Positions 15,739 to 24,539 of a stretch of 64,000 nucleotides of DNA are shown here, piece by piece. Source of the stretch: Sarcina sp. DSM 11001 (lineage in GTDB: Bacteria > Bacillota > Clostridia > Lachnospirales > Lachnospiraceae). Numbering within the stretch: the stretch's first letter is position 1; every line of letters starts with the position of its first letter. The notes under the pieces were generated by a model, which was not told where the DNA came from, made no database searches, and saw nothing but the letters and a program-made list of their open reading frames with translations. The translations under genes and the position numbers were made by a program. The DNA lies in contig NZ_FNFZ01000019.1 in the NCBI RefSeq assembly GCF_900101015.1, positions 1-64,000 on the forward strand, written 5' to 3'.

Positions 15739-18198
15739 TTAACTGACTTTGACAGCTGTTGTCAGTTTGACAGCTTCCGTGTACTTCTTGAAGAAGAGCA
15801 TGTAGACAATGCCAGCCAGGCAGATGACAGCCGCAATGAGGCCGACCGGGTTGACGTGTCCGGTGGCCAGTCCGCCAAACTGGTTGATCATGAGGGAGAT
15901 CACATAGGCAAATCCGCACTGATAGCCGATGGCGAACCAGGTCCATTTCATGTTGTTCATCTCACGCCTGATCGCGCCGATCGCGGCAAAGCAGGGGGCG
16001 CAGAGCAGGTTGAACACCAGGAAGGAATAGGCGGTAACAGGAGTAAAGGCACCTGCCAGTGTCTGGTAGACTGTCCCTTCTCCGCTCCTGTACAGGACGC
16101 CCATGGTACCTACGATGTTCTCTTTTGCCACGAGACCGGTGATAGAAGCGACGGCCGCCTGCCAGTTTCCCCAGCCCAGGGGGGCAAAGATCCAGGAGAT
16201 GGCGCTGCCGACACCGGCGAGGATCGACATATTCAGCTGATCCTCTTCCAGCATCCCGAAGGCTCCGTCCACAAAACCGAAGTTGCTCAGGAACCATATG
16301 ACAATAGTGGAAAGAAGGATAATAGATCCCGCTTTCTTGATAAAGGACCAGCCGCGCTCCCACATGGAACGGAGCACGTTGACGGGCGTAGGCATATGGT
16401 AAGCCGGGAGCTCCATGACAAAGGGAGCGGGGTCGCCCGCGAACATGGCTGTCTTTTTGAGCATGATACCGGAGATGATGATAGCAGCCATGCCGATGAA
16501 ATAAGCGGAGGTCGCCACCCAGGCGGATCCGTTGAAGATCGCGCCGGCGATCATCGCGATGAAGGGCACCTTGGCGCCGCAGGGGATGAAGGTGGTGGTC
16601 ATGATCGTCATCCGGCGGTCACGCTCGTTTTCAATGGTTCTCGATGCCATGACACCGGGGATACCGCAGCCGGTTCCGACGAGCATGGGAATGAAGGATT
16701 TACCGGAAAGGCCGAATTTCCTGAAAATACGGTCAAGGACGAAGGCGATACGGGCCATATAGCCGCAGGCCTCCAGGAAGGCCAGCATCAGGAACAGGAC
16801 CAGCATCTGGGGCACGAAACCGAGGACAGCGCCGACGCCGGCGACGATACCGTCAAGGATCAGGGATTTCAGGACACCGGCAACACCCAGCTTGTCGAGG
16901 ATTCCTTCGATCACGACAGGAACACCGGGAACCCAGGTGCCATAGGCAGCGGGATCGGGAGCCTCGCCCTCGTACTTCTCATAAACTTCCATGGCACCGC
17001 TCAGTTCCTCTGCCGTGTAGGTCACATCCTCCGTGGCGAGCGTCTCTTCATCTTCAAGAGTGTACTGTGCCTGAGCGCCTGCCGGTACAGCGGCAGCTGC
17101 TGCGCGGACACCGTCCATATCAACGCTGCCGTCTTCATTTGTATAATCTCCGACGCCCACGAAAGCATCCACAACATTAAAGGCGTCTCCGAATTCCTCC
17201 GCGTCTGCCTCGTAGGCCTTCGTTCCGTTTCCAAACAGGTGCCATCCGTCTCCGAAAAGACCATCATTGGCCCAGTCCGTGGCAGAAGCGCCGACACCGA
17301 CCATAGCGATCCAGTAGACAAAGAACATGACTGCCGCAAAGATCGGCAGGCCGAGCCAGCGGTTGGTCACGATCTGGTCGATCTTGTCAGAAGTCGTGAG
17401 CTGACCGACTCTGTTCTTTTTATAGCATCCATTGATCAGTTCCGCAATATAAACGTAGCGCTCATTAGTGATGATACTCTCGGCGTCATCATCCAGTTCT
17501 GTCTCGGCAGCCACGATATCCTGTTCCACATGGGCAAGGGTATCCGCATCGATCTTAAGGTATTCCATGACCTTCTCATCTCTCTCGAAGATCTTGATGG
17601 CATACCAGCGCTGCTGCTCCTCCGGCATATTGTGGACGACCGCTTCCTCAATGTGAGCGATTGCGTGTTCCACAGGTCCGGAAAAAGTATGCTGAGGGAT
17701 AGTTTTATCCTTTTCGGCCGCTTCGATAGCCGCCTCTGCGGCATCCATGACACCGATTCCCTTCAGAGCGGAAATCTCCACGACTCTGCATCCCAGCTCC
17801 CTGGACAACTCCCGGAAATTGATCTCATCCCCGTTTTTCTTTACAAGGTCGCACATATTGACCGCCACGACGACCGGGATTCCGAGTTCCACAAGCTGTG
17901 TCGTCAGATACAGATTTCTCTCCAGGTTCGTTCCGTCAATAATGTTGAGAATGGCATCGGGCCTCTCCTCGATGAGATAGTTTCTGGCAACTACCTCCTC
18001 CAGAGTATAGGGAGACAGAGAATAGATACCCGGAAGATCCGTGACGACCACGCCGTCATGCTTCTTTAATTTACCCTCTTTTTTCTCAACAGTGACGCCT
18101 GGCCAGTTTCCCACAAACTGGTTGGAACCTGTAAGCGCATTGAACAAAGTTGTCTTGCCGCTGTTCGGATTTCCGGCAAGAGCGATTCTCACTCCCAT
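15739..18198 (-). CDS. feoB: Ferrous iron transporter B
   Basis: The 819-aa membrane protein imports Fe(II). The N-terminal G domain has G1 'GNPNSGKTT' (residues 9-17), G3 'DLPG' and G4 'VNMCD', followed by the GDI-like helical domain. The membrane part has two Gate motifs with conserved Cys: 'PMLVGTGCGIPGVMASR' and, later, 'LLCAPCFAAIGAIRREM'. Between the first membrane helices there is a loop of roughly 130 residues ('GDYTNEDGSVDMDGV...'), an insertion commonly seen in Clostridial FeoB. It lies downstream of two feoA genes on the same strand and should be co-regulated by the iron-responsive promoter at 19007-19035. Confidence 0.97.
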   Translation of the reverse strand: MGVRIALAGNPNSGKTTLFNALTGSNQFVGNWPGVTVEKKEGKLKKHDGVVVTDLPGIYSLSPYTLEEVVARNYLIEERPDAILNIIDGTNLERNLYLTTQLVELGIPVVVAVNMCDLVKKNGDEINFRELSRELGCRVVEISALKGIGVMDAAEAAIEAAEKDKTIPQHTFSGPVEHAIAHIEEAVVHNMPEEQQRWYAIKIFERDEKVMEYLKIDADTLAHVEQDIVAAETELDDDAESIITNERYVYIAELINGCYKKNRVGQLTTSDKIDQIVTNRWLGLPIFAAVMFFVYWIAMVGVGASATDWANDGLFGDGWHLFGNGTKAYEADAEEFGDAFNVVDAFVGVGDYTNEDGSVDMDGVRAAAAAVPAGAQAQYTLEDEETLATEDVTYTAEELSGAMEVYEKYEGEAPDPAAYGTWVPGVPVVIEGILDKLGVAGVLKSLILDGIVAGVGAVLGFVPQMLVLFLMLAFLEACGYMARIAFVLDRIFRKFGLSGKSFIPMLVGTGCGIPGVMASRTIENERDRRMTIMTTTFIPCGAKVPFIAMIAGAIFNGSAWVATSAYFIGMAAIIISGIMLKKTAMFAGDPAPFVMELPAYHMPTPVNVLRSMWERGWSFIKKAGSIILLSTIVIWFLSNFGFVDGAFGMLEEDQLNMSILAGVGSAISWIFAPLGWGNWQAAVASITGLVAKENIVGTMGVLYRSGEGTVYQTLAGAFTPVTAYSFLVFNLLCAPCFAAIGAIRREMNNMKWTWFAIGYQCGFAYVISLMINQFGGLATGHVNPVGLIAAVICLAGIVYMLFFKKYTEAVKLTTAVKVS

Positions 18199-18244
18199 TT
18201 TTCTCCTCCCTTTCTTAATTATGCCTACGCAGTCTTATTCTTGA

Positions 18245-18469
18245 TCAGTCCTCAACTTCAATCATTGAGGCATCTTCCTTGCGTAAGGAAAGCTCATAAT
18301 TGCGCACAGTGATCTCGATCGGATCTCCCAGGGGGGCTACCTTGCGGACATAAACATCAACCCCTTTTGTGATGCCCATATCCATGATCCTGCGTTTGAC
18401 AGCGCCCTCTCCATGGAGCTTTTTTACCTTTGCGGTGTCTCCGATCTTTACATCTCTTAATGTTTTCAT
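18245..18469 (-). CDS. feoA: FeoA domain protein (second of two)
   Basis: The 74-aa SH3-like cytosolic protein begins 'MKTLRDVKIGDTAKVKKLHGEG' in style, with the FeoA core 'RRIMDMGITKGVDVYVRKVAPLGDPIEI'. FeoA is thought to modulate FeoB gating or its GTPase. It ends 46 bases upstream of feoB. It differs clearly from the other FeoA, and paired feoA genes are common in Clostridia. Confidence 0.93.
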   Translation of the reverse strand: MKTLRDVKIGDTAKVKKLHGEGAVKRRIMDMGITKGVDVYVRKVAPLGDPIEITVRNYELSLRKEDASMIEVED

Positions 18470-18609
18470 TTTCCTCCTCCTGTTATATCAGTCTGCACCG
18501 ACGGGAGATCATCAGAAATGATCTGAGTCCGTGCCTGTAGCCGCACAAATGACTATCAAATGACTATTTTGAAATGATCCTTCCTGTATCCCAGGGTCTG
18601 GCTGATGAG

Positions 18610-18681
18610 CCGGATCATGAACTGGATCATAAGCTGGATCATAAACTGGATCATGAACTGGATCATGAACTGGATTACGGA
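18610..18681. repeat. 12-bp minisatellite between the two feoA genes
   Basis: Six consecutive 12-bp units of CTGGATCATGAA (with CATAAG, CATAAA and CATGAA endings) fill most of the gap between the two feoA genes. They are non-coding and lie just beyond the stop of the upstream feoA. Confidence 0.92.
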
Positions 18682-18693
18682 TTATACGATGAT

Positions 18694-18906
18694 TTAAACC
18701 ATAATCTTTCTCGCCAGCCCGTCATCGATCGCGATCCGTGACTCCTTCACTTTTACGATCACATTTCCTTTTAAAACAGACAGCACTGTCACAGTGCCTC
18801 CCACAACAAAACCCAGGTTTTCAAGATGCTGACGCACTTCTGCATTTCCGCCTACTCTTTTAATTACCTGTTCCTTTCCGGGTTCTGCCAAACTCAGCGG
18901 TATCAT
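18694..18906 (-). CDS. feoA: FeoA domain protein (first of two)
   Basis: The 70-aa FeoA-like SH3 protein has the motif 'RQHLENLGFVVGGTVTVLSV' and ends 'GLARKIMV'. It is the promoter-proximal gene of the feo cluster, with GGAGGAGACAG as ribosome site. It is more divergent than the second FeoA, and a distinct regulatory role is possible but unproven. Confidence 0.9.
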   Translation of the reverse strand: MIPLSLAEPGKEQVIKRVGGNAEVRQHLENLGFVVGGTVTVLSVLKGNVIVKVKESRIAIDDGLARKIMV

Positions 18907-19006
18907 ATTCTGTCTCCTCCGGGATGAAAGCTCTTACAGAAAATCTGCAAACGCAGCAGGTTCTGTTAGAATAATCTAATCTAGTTAGTAGCTGTTAATC
19001 ACAGGG

Positions 19007-19035
19007 ATTGTAGCATAGCGAGTTAGTTTAGTCAA
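19007..19035 (-). promoter_or_regulatory. feo promoter with DtxR-like operator sequence
   Basis: On the minus strand TTGACT (19035-19030) and TACAAT (19012-19007) are 17 bp apart with an extended -10 TG. The -35 is embedded in TTAAGGTTGACTAAACTAA, an imperfect palindrome resembling DtxR/IdeR boxes. A second palindrome-like TTAGA-ATAA-TCTAA lies at 18966-18979, just downstream of the start site. Iron-dependent repression by a DtxR-type regulator is inferred. Confidence 0.6.
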
Positions 19036-19087
19036 CCTTAATTTGCTATGACTAATTTATCTTCCAGTAGAAGGTTTTTAAATGTTT

Positions 19088-19126
19088 ATTCTTCGGTTCG
19101 CAAGACTCGCGGGCAAGTCTTGAAAA
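19088..19126 (+). repeat. TTCATCGCG repeat, copy B (short form)
   Basis: A shortened copy joins ATTCTTC directly to the terminal hairpin GCAAGACTCGC...AAGTCTTGAA. It lacks the middle of the full-length unit. Confidence 0.6.
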
Positions 19127-19190
19127 TAGTAGTTGTTTTTAAATGATTTCATATTTGAATTGTTTATAGATTTTAAAATGGTTTTTAAAA

Positions 19191-19220
19191 TAGAAAAGAA
19201 CACCGGGGATTCCGGTGTTC
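19191..19220 (-). terminator. Terminator of the DUF3881-like gene
   Basis: A perfect 9-bp stem GAACACCGG/CCGGTGTTC (19198-19206 and 19212-19220) is followed on the minus strand by TTTTCTATTTT. Confidence 0.75.
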
Positions 19221-19285
19221 CTTGTCAGTCGCAGTCACTTATCAAAATTCATTACTGCTGATCTATTATTTTGTTTTTTATCGCT

Positions 19286-19325
19286 GTTCTTCATCACTCA
19301 TGATCAACAGGCGAGTACTGAATTT
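19286..19325 (+). repeat. TTCATCGCG repeat, copy C (decayed)
   Basis: GTTCTTCATC, CTCATGA and GGCGAGTACTGAATT appear in the right order, matching the ends of the short repeat form with several substitutions. It lies just past the DUF3881-like gene stop. Confidence 0.45.
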
Positions 19326-19335
19326 ATATTTGGAT

Positions 19336-20229
19336 TTAAAAATCATTCGGAAACTGGATCGTTCCCTGCAGCCAGATCACTCCCTTAAAGCGTCTGCCGG
19401 GTTCGGGATGTCCGAGCAGATCTTTGTCGTTGATCGCAACAGAGAATTCAATTCCACTGCAGCGGATCGTCAGAATGTGGATCCTGTCCAGTGTATAGGG
19501 ATTCCTGACCTGTCTGCAGGCAAGGATCTCCCCAAGAATGTAATAGACGTCACATTCTGCGCCTGTAGGCATGAAAAAGGAATCCACGAGGGTCAGGATA
19601 TCACTTTCCTGGACCTTGTCGATCAGGTCCGAGTATGTATCCATATCCTCCATCGTGATGGTCTGCATCGCCTGTTCATCTCCGTCCCGGGCTGCCTCCA
19701 ACAGCTTCCTGCGGCGGTCGGCACGTCTGTTGATAAGCTTTACGTCCTGAGGGGTTTTTTCCAGTGGAAGGACGACTGTCCCCTCCACGGAAAGTCCGGA
19801 CAGGCAGACGCCGGTACCCGGGTACGGCAGTTCCTCGAATCTGCTGAAAAGCAGGTAATCGACAGGGTTCAGCAGCCGAAAGATCAGGGTCGTCCCGATC
19901 CTCATGTCGTCACAGATTCCGGCAAAGGAGCGGTTATCGATCCGGTCTTCAACGAAGACCTCCTCCATGGTCGTGACCATATCCGGCAGCAGATAAGGCT
20001 CTATTTCCCCTGAGAGAAAATCATTGTCATCCTCGAAAGTGCCTGTCATGGTCAGTCCGCAGCCACCGGCAAGTTCCAGGCGGTATTCCGTCAGCAACAG
20101 GCTTCCGGCCTCAGGACCGGGAGCCTCCCTTCGGTAGGATGATTTTTTCTTGATATCATCGATCAGGTTCAGCCGATCCAGTGAATTCATTGAATCAGAG
20201 AATCCCACTGCTCTCAAATATTTATGCAA
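19336..20229 (-). CDS. DUF3881-like protein of unknown function
   Basis: The product is 297 aa, cytoplasmic, with no signal peptide or membrane helix. The start 'MHKYLRAVGFSD' and overall size recall the Lachnospiraceae-restricted DUF3881 family, whose function is unknown. A TTG at 20229 is chosen as start because AGGAG lies 7 bases upstream; a longer frame from 20259 has no ribosome site. Notable features are a basic Arg-rich stretch 'INRRADRRRKLLEAARDG' near residues 175-195 and a C-terminal beta-rich part. Flanking genes (feo, serS) give no functional hint. Confidence 0.75.
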   Translation of the reverse strand: MHKYLRAVGFSDSMNSLDRLNLIDDIKKKSSYRREAPGPEAGSLLLTEYRLELAGGCGLTMTGTFEDDNDFLSGEIEPYLLPDMVTTMEEVFVEDRIDNRSFAGICDDMRIGTTLIFRLLNPVDYLLFSRFEELPYPGTGVCLSGLSVEGTVVLPLEKTPQDVKLINRRADRRRKLLEAARDGDEQAMQTITMEDMDTYSDLIDKVQESDILTLVDSFFMPTGAECDVYYILGEILACRQVRNPYTLDRIHILTIRCSGIEFSVAINDKDLLGHPEPGRRFKGVIWLQGTIQFPNDF

Positions 20230-20471
20230 AGAATATCTCCTGTGTATTATCGTGCCCAATACTGGTTTCAGCTGCTAATAACAGTTCATGAAACTATGAA
20301 TCTCAGTTTCTTGTTATCTTATTGACTGTCCTTTTATTGACTGTCCTCTGATTAACTATCCTCTGATTGACGGACAAAGTTTCTTTTTTCATTTGGTGAC
20401 ATTATTTAATGACACCATTTGGTGATTTCATTTGCTGACAGACAGTCCGGCACACAGGCAAATAGCATAGG

Positions 20472-21758
20472 TCAGTTTACAGGGACAAGCTCGGTCATGC
20501 CGCCCATGTAAGGACGAAGGACCTCGGGAATGGCAACAGAACCGTCTGCACGCAGATTGTTTTCAAGGAAGGCGATCAGCATCCTGGGCGGTGCCACAAC
20601 TGTGTTGTTCAGTGTGTGCGCCAGATACTTTTTGCCGTTCGCGCCATTCACGCGAATCTGCAGACGACGGGCCTGGGCATCTCCCAGGTTGGAGCAGCTT
20701 CCCACCTCAAAATACTTCTTCTGACGGGGAGACCATGCTTCAACATCGCAGGACTTGACCTTGAGGTCGGCCAGATCGCCGGAGCAGCACTCAAGCGTAC
20801 GGACGGGGATATCCATGCTGCGGAAAAGCTCTACTGTATAGGACCACATCTTATTGTACCAGTCCATGGACTCCTCAGGCTTGCAGACGACGATCATTTC
20901 CTGTTTTTCAAACTGGTGGATCCTGTAAACACCGCGCTCCTCTATGCCGTGGGCTCCCTTCTCCTTGCGGAAGCAGGGGGAGTAGCTGGTCAGGGTCTGA
21001 GGAAGCTTTTCCTCGGGAATGATCTGATCGATAAATTTGCCAATCATGGAATGCTCGGAAGTACCGATGAGATAGAGGTCCTCACCCTCGATCTTGTACA
21101 TCATGGCATCCATCTCCGCAAAGCTCATGACGCCGGTGACGACTCTGCTGCGGATCATGAAGGGAGGAACACAGTAAGTGAATCCTTTTCCGATCATGAA
21201 ATCTCTCGCGTAGGAAATAACTGCGGAATGAAGTCTGGCAATATCTCCCATCAGATAATAGAATCCGTTTCCGGCAACATCGCCCGCGGCATCAAGATCA
21301 ATGCCATTAAAGCGCTTCATGATATCGGTATGATAAGGGATCTCAAAATCAGGAACGACCGGCTCGCCGAATTTTTCAATCTCAACATTACAGCTGTCAT
21401 CGGGGCCAAGCGGGACAGAGGGATCAATGATCTGGGGAATGAGCATCATATCCTTCCGGACAATCTCATCAGCCTCTCTCTTGATCGCATCCAGTTCGTC
21501 GAGACGGGAATTGTCAGCAACCTTCTCCTTGATCGCCTGCGCCTCTTCCTTCTTTCCCTGTTTCATCAGAGCGCCGATCTGTTTGGAAATCTTTTTCTTA
21601 TCCGCACGGATAGCATCCGCTTCCTGCTGGGCGGCGCGGCTCTTCGCATCGTATTCGATCACTTCGTCCACAAGCGGAAGCTTTGCATCCTGAAATTTCT
21701 TTTTGATGTTCTCTCTAACTGCGTCCGGGTTTTCTCTCAGAAATTTAATATCAATCAT
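20472..21758 (-). CDS. serS: Serine-tRNA ligase
   Basis: The 428-aa class II synthetase charges tRNA-Ser (and tRNA-Sec if present). The N-terminal 100 residues form the tRNA-binding coiled coil ('EADAIRADKKKISKQIGALMKQ'). The catalytic domain shows motif 2 'PCFRKEKGAHG' and the C-terminal motif 3 Arg in 'VVAPPRMLIAF'. Length is normal. No T-box is visible upstream, unlike in many Firmicutes. GGGAG precedes the ATG. It is separated from parB by a 535-base gap rich in tandem repeats. Confidence 0.97.
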   Translation of the reverse strand: MIDIKFLRENPDAVRENIKKKFQDAKLPLVDEVIEYDAKSRAAQQEADAIRADKKKISKQIGALMKQGKKEEAQAIKEKVADNSRLDELDAIKREADEIVRKDMMLIPQIIDPSVPLGPDDSCNVEIEKFGEPVVPDFEIPYHTDIMKRFNGIDLDAAGDVAGNGFYYLMGDIARLHSAVISYARDFMIGKGFTYCVPPFMIRSRVVTGVMSFAEMDAMMYKIEGEDLYLIGTSEHSMIGKFIDQIIPEEKLPQTLTSYSPCFRKEKGAHGIEERGVYRIHQFEKQEMIVVCKPEESMDWYNKMWSYTVELFRSMDIPVRTLECCSGDLADLKVKSCDVEAWSPRQKKYFEVGSCSNLGDAQARRLQIRVNGANGKKYLAHTLNNTVVAPPRMLIAFLENNLRADGSVAIPEVLRPYMGGMTELVPVN

Positions 21759-22293
21759 TTTTACTCTCCCTTTTTGTAAACTTCCGGTCCCTTTTCTGTC
21801 TGGATATTTTTGTTCCCTTTTTGCTCCCTATCTGGAACTAGTGGAAATGGTGGTCCCGGATGATTGTGAACTGCTGCAGTGGATCATGCGCGGATATCAT
21901 GCGGATAACATAAGTAAATATTCATACACTGATACCCATGTGTAAATACTCGTATGTAGATATCATGAGCAGATATTCATAGGCGGATACTCATGTGTAA
22001 ATACTCGTGTATAGATATCATGAGCAGATATTCATGCGCAGATACTGTACAGTTATGAATTGTCATTATAACACGGTTTTGTCTTTCGCGACACTGTTTA
22101 TTATATGGTTTGCAGAACTCAATTTAAATCACTTAATTTAAATCACTTAAACTCAAAAGTTGAAATTTAAAGCACAAATTAAAAGGCTCCGATATAAGTC
22201 ATTTAACATTGATGTTTATCAGGCTGTAAATAATGCCGGACTCCATACACGAAAGCGACAGGCTCCCGGTTTCGCCAGTTCACCTCTTCCTGA
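21759..22293. other. Long intergenic region between serS and parB
   Basis: No gene is visible. It contains serS leader sequence, the 55-bp tandem repeat at 21931-22045, then AT-rich sequence with short direct repeats of TTTAAATCACTTAA near 22120-22150. Confidence 0.6.
21931..22045. repeat. 55-bp tandem repeat upstream of serS
   Basis: Two copies of a 55-bp unit (CATGTGTAAATACTCGT begins at 21937 and again at 21992) contain shorter internal echoes of CAGATATTCAT and CGGATACTCAT. A half-copy extends upstream to about 21890. Confidence 0.8.
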
Positions 22294-23625
22294 TCACCCT
22301 AAAAGATCAACGATCCTTTCCAGATCTTCATGACTGTAAAAATCAATTTCCATTTTTCCTTTTCCGTCACGGCCATAGCGGATAGAGACCTTTGTTCCGA
22401 GGGATTGTTTCATTCGTTCTTCGATTTCTCTGTAGGACAATTCCAGGGCAGGATCTGTTTCTGCTCCCGGATTCTTTTTCTTTAAGGCAGCTCCGGAAGC
22501 CTTCCTTTTTTTAATGAGCTTCTCAACATCACGCACACTCAGGTGTCTGTCGGCGATCTGCTGAGCGATCAGGAACTGTTCCTCCGGGATCTCAACGGGG
22601 ATCAGCGCCCGGGCATGTCCCATAGAGATTTCCTTCTGGATTATCATATCCTGTACGCGCTCATCCAGTTTTAAAAGGCGGACGGAATTGGTAATGGCAG
22701 TTCTGGATTTTGAAACTCTGGCTGCCAGATCCTCCTGCCGCAGACCAAATTCATCGAGCAGGCTTTTAAAAGCCTTCGCTTCTTCAATAGGGTTGAGATC
22801 CTCCCGCTGGATGTTTTCGATCAGAGAAAGCTCCAGAGTTTCCTGGTCGGAATATTCACGGATGATAGCAGGGATCTCTTTTAACCCGGCTTTTCGGCAG
22901 GCTCTCCAGCGGCGTTCCCCGGCAATGATTTCATAGCGCCCGTCCTTTTTCTGCACAAGGATCGGCTGAAGGACCCCGAACTGACGGATAGAATCCGCCA
23001 GCTCATCCAGTGCATCCTCTTCAAAAATCCTGCGGGGCTGGCTCCGGTTCGGGTCTACCTGCGACAAGCGCAGCATCTGCACGCCTGTATTTACAGGTCC
23101 CGGAGATGCTCCCCAGCCGGCTCCGGACTCATTTGCTGTTCCCGATGATCCTCCCCAGTCGGTTCCAGATACATTTACTGCTGCTGGCGACCCTTCCCAG
23201 TCGGTTCCGGATACATTTACTGTTGCTGGCGACCCTCCGGCATCAGTTCCAGACATCTCTTTTTCGTCCGGCTGTCCGGGTGAAAAGATCCCGTCCGGCT
23301 GTCCGGACGATGCTTCCTTATCAGGCTGACCCGCGTCAGAATTCTCATTATAAATATTTCTTGTCTGCTCCGGGCCGCCGCTGGGAAATTCCTGTCCGGA
23401 CGTGTTTTCTCTGTCAAAAGCCGGATCGGAAGTTTCAGAGTACTTTTTTTCAGAAGATCTGTCGGACAGGTTTTCCCCTGAAGCCTTATTTATTTCGACA
23501 CCGGCATTCTCTTTGTTATCATCATTATTGCTATTATTTTTTTCCCGGGAGGATCTGTTTATTCCTGCCATGGGGATCAGCGCATCCAGTCCCCTGCCAA
23601 GTCCCCCGTGTCTTTTTTTTGCCAT
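22294..23625 (-). CDS. parB: Chromosome-partitioning protein ParB (Spo0J), long-linker form
   Basis: The 443-aa CTPase clamp loads at parS and spreads. The conserved N-terminal peptide 'GGLGRGLDALIP', which stimulates ParA ATPase, is at residues 7-18. The ParB/Srx domain follows only at about 182, with 'GERRWRAC' and 'ENIQREDLNPIEEA', then the HTH ('GLRQEDLAARVSKSRTAITNSVRLLKL') and the C-terminal dimer domain. About 160 residues of Ser/Gly/Asn/Pro-rich linker, including four 14-residue repeats (125-180), replace the short linker of B. subtilis Spo0J (282 aa). It is downstream of parA with 45 bases between, and the cognate parS sites are nearby. Confidence 0.96.
   Translation of the reverse strand: MAKKRHGGLGRGLDALIPMAGINRSSREKNNSNNDDNKENAGVEINKASGENLSDRSSEKKYSETSDPAFDRENTSGQEFPSGGPEQTRNIYNENSDAGQPDKEASSGQPDGIFSPGQPDEKEMSGTDAGGSPATVNVSGTDWEGSPAAVNVSGTDWGGSSGTANESGAGWGASPGPVNTGVQMLRLSQVDPNRSQPRRIFEEDALDELADSIRQFGVLQPILVQKKDGRYEIIAGERRWRACRKAGLKEIPAIIREYSDQETLELSLIENIQREDLNPIEEAKAFKSLLDEFGLRQEDLAARVSKSRTAITNSVRLLKLDERVQDMIIQKEISMGHARALIPVEIPEEQFLIAQQIADRHLSVRDVEKLIKKRKASGAALKKKNPGAETDPALELSYREIEERMKQSLGTKVSIRYGRDGKGKMEIDFYSHEDLERIVDLLG
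23086..23253 (-). repeat. 42-bp tandem repeats in parB
   Basis: Four in-frame 42-bp units encode variants of 'SGTDWEGSPAAVNV' (residues 125-180), joined to a preceding run of 'GQPD' repeats. The first two W-containing units are nearly identical, so expansion seems recent. Confidence 0.85.
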
Positions 23626-23670
23626 GTATACCCCTCTTTATATACCTCTTTATATTTCACTTTATGTTTC

Positions 23671-24429
23671 TTATTCTCCGAGCATTTCCTTCGCGAGTTT
23701 CTTATATGCCTCTGCACCGGCGGATTTAGGCTCATAAATCGTGATCGGTTCCCCGTAGCTGGGAGCTTCCGCCAGGCGGATATTGCGGGGGATCAGGGTA
23801 TTGTAAATACGCTGTTCCACATTATTGCGGACATTTTCTACGACCTGGGCTGACAGGTTGGTCCTCGCGTCATACATCGTAAAAACGATTCCTTCAATAT
23901 CAAGTTTTGGATTCAGTCTCTCTCTTACCAGATTGATCGTATGGATCAGCTGGCTGAGACCTTCAAGGGCATAGTACTCACACTGGATCGGTACAAGCAC
24001 TGTGTCCGAAGCTGTCATCGCATTTACCGTGAGTACGCTCAGGGAGGGAGGACAATCCAGGAAAATAAAATCATAATCATCCCGGATAAAATCCAGAGCA
24101 TCCCGAAGGATGTATTCCTTGCGGGCAATGCCGATCAATTCTATTTCCGCCGCTGCCAGATTTACATTGGATGGAATCAGGTCCAGGTTCGGTACCACAT
24201 CTTTTATGATCGTCTCATTGACAGAGCAGTCGTCGAGAAGAAGCTCATAAATCGTATTCTCCTGCTCGTTCTTATCAACACCAAAACCGCTGGTCGTATT
24301 TCCCTGGGGATCCACGTCAATGACCAGTATTTTTTTCTGAAGTTCCGCAAGGGATGCCGCAAGGCTGATTGCTGTTGTCGTTTTGCCGACGCCGCCTTTC
24401 TGATTTGCGACCGCAATGATTTTTCCCAT
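23671..24429 (-). CDS. parA: Chromosome-partitioning ATPase ParA (Soj)
   Basis: The 252-aa Walker-type ATPase carries the deviant Walker A 'KGGVGKTT' (residues 10-17), the A' motif 'VIDVDPQGN' and the B motif 'FIFLDCPPS'. It binds DNA non-specifically when ATP-bound and is discharged by ParB, helping origin segregation and DnaA control. Length and motifs are those of chromosomal Soj. A parS site lies about 90 bases upstream of its start, between it and rsmG. Confidence 0.97.
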   Translation of the reverse strand: MGKIIAVANQKGGVGKTTTAISLAASLAELQKKILVIDVDPQGNTTSGFGVDKNEQENTIYELLLDDCSVNETIIKDVVPNLDLIPSNVNLAAAEIELIGIARKEYILRDALDFIRDDYDFIFLDCPPSLSVLTVNAMTASDTVLVPIQCEYYALEGLSQLIHTINLVRERLNPKLDIEGIVFTMYDARTNLSAQVVENVRNNVEQRIYNTLIPRNIRLAEAPSYGEPITIYEPKSAGAEAYKKLAKEMLGE

Positions 24430-24518
24430 ATCTATATCTGTTCCTTTCGTTGAATCTATATATCGACAGTATTCTGACTGTCATTGATCATACCCTGGAC
24501 AGGTGTAAGTGAAGATAA

Positions 24519-24534
24519 TGTTTCACGTGAAACA
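24519..24534. promoter_or_regulatory. parS: parS site 1
   Basis: A perfect TGTTTCACGTGAAACA palindrome between rsmG and parA. A half-site TGTTTCACGT follows at 24536-24545 and overlaps the rsmG stop codon. Confidence 0.96.
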
Positions 24535-24539
24535 TTGTT

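Noticed and set aside
15709-18069. Open frame of about 786 codons on the plus strand
   Set aside because: It is the mirror frame of feoB on the opposite strand, His/Asp-rich without a recognisable domain and with no ribosome site; feoB is unmistakable.
20616-21779. Open frame of about 387 codons on the plus strand
   Set aside because: It is antisense to serS, whose motifs are clear.
21759-22100. T-box upstream of serS
   Set aside because: There is no GGGTGGNACCGC-like element, and the region is tandem-repeat DNA; GGTGGTCCCGG near 21850 does not fit in either orientation.
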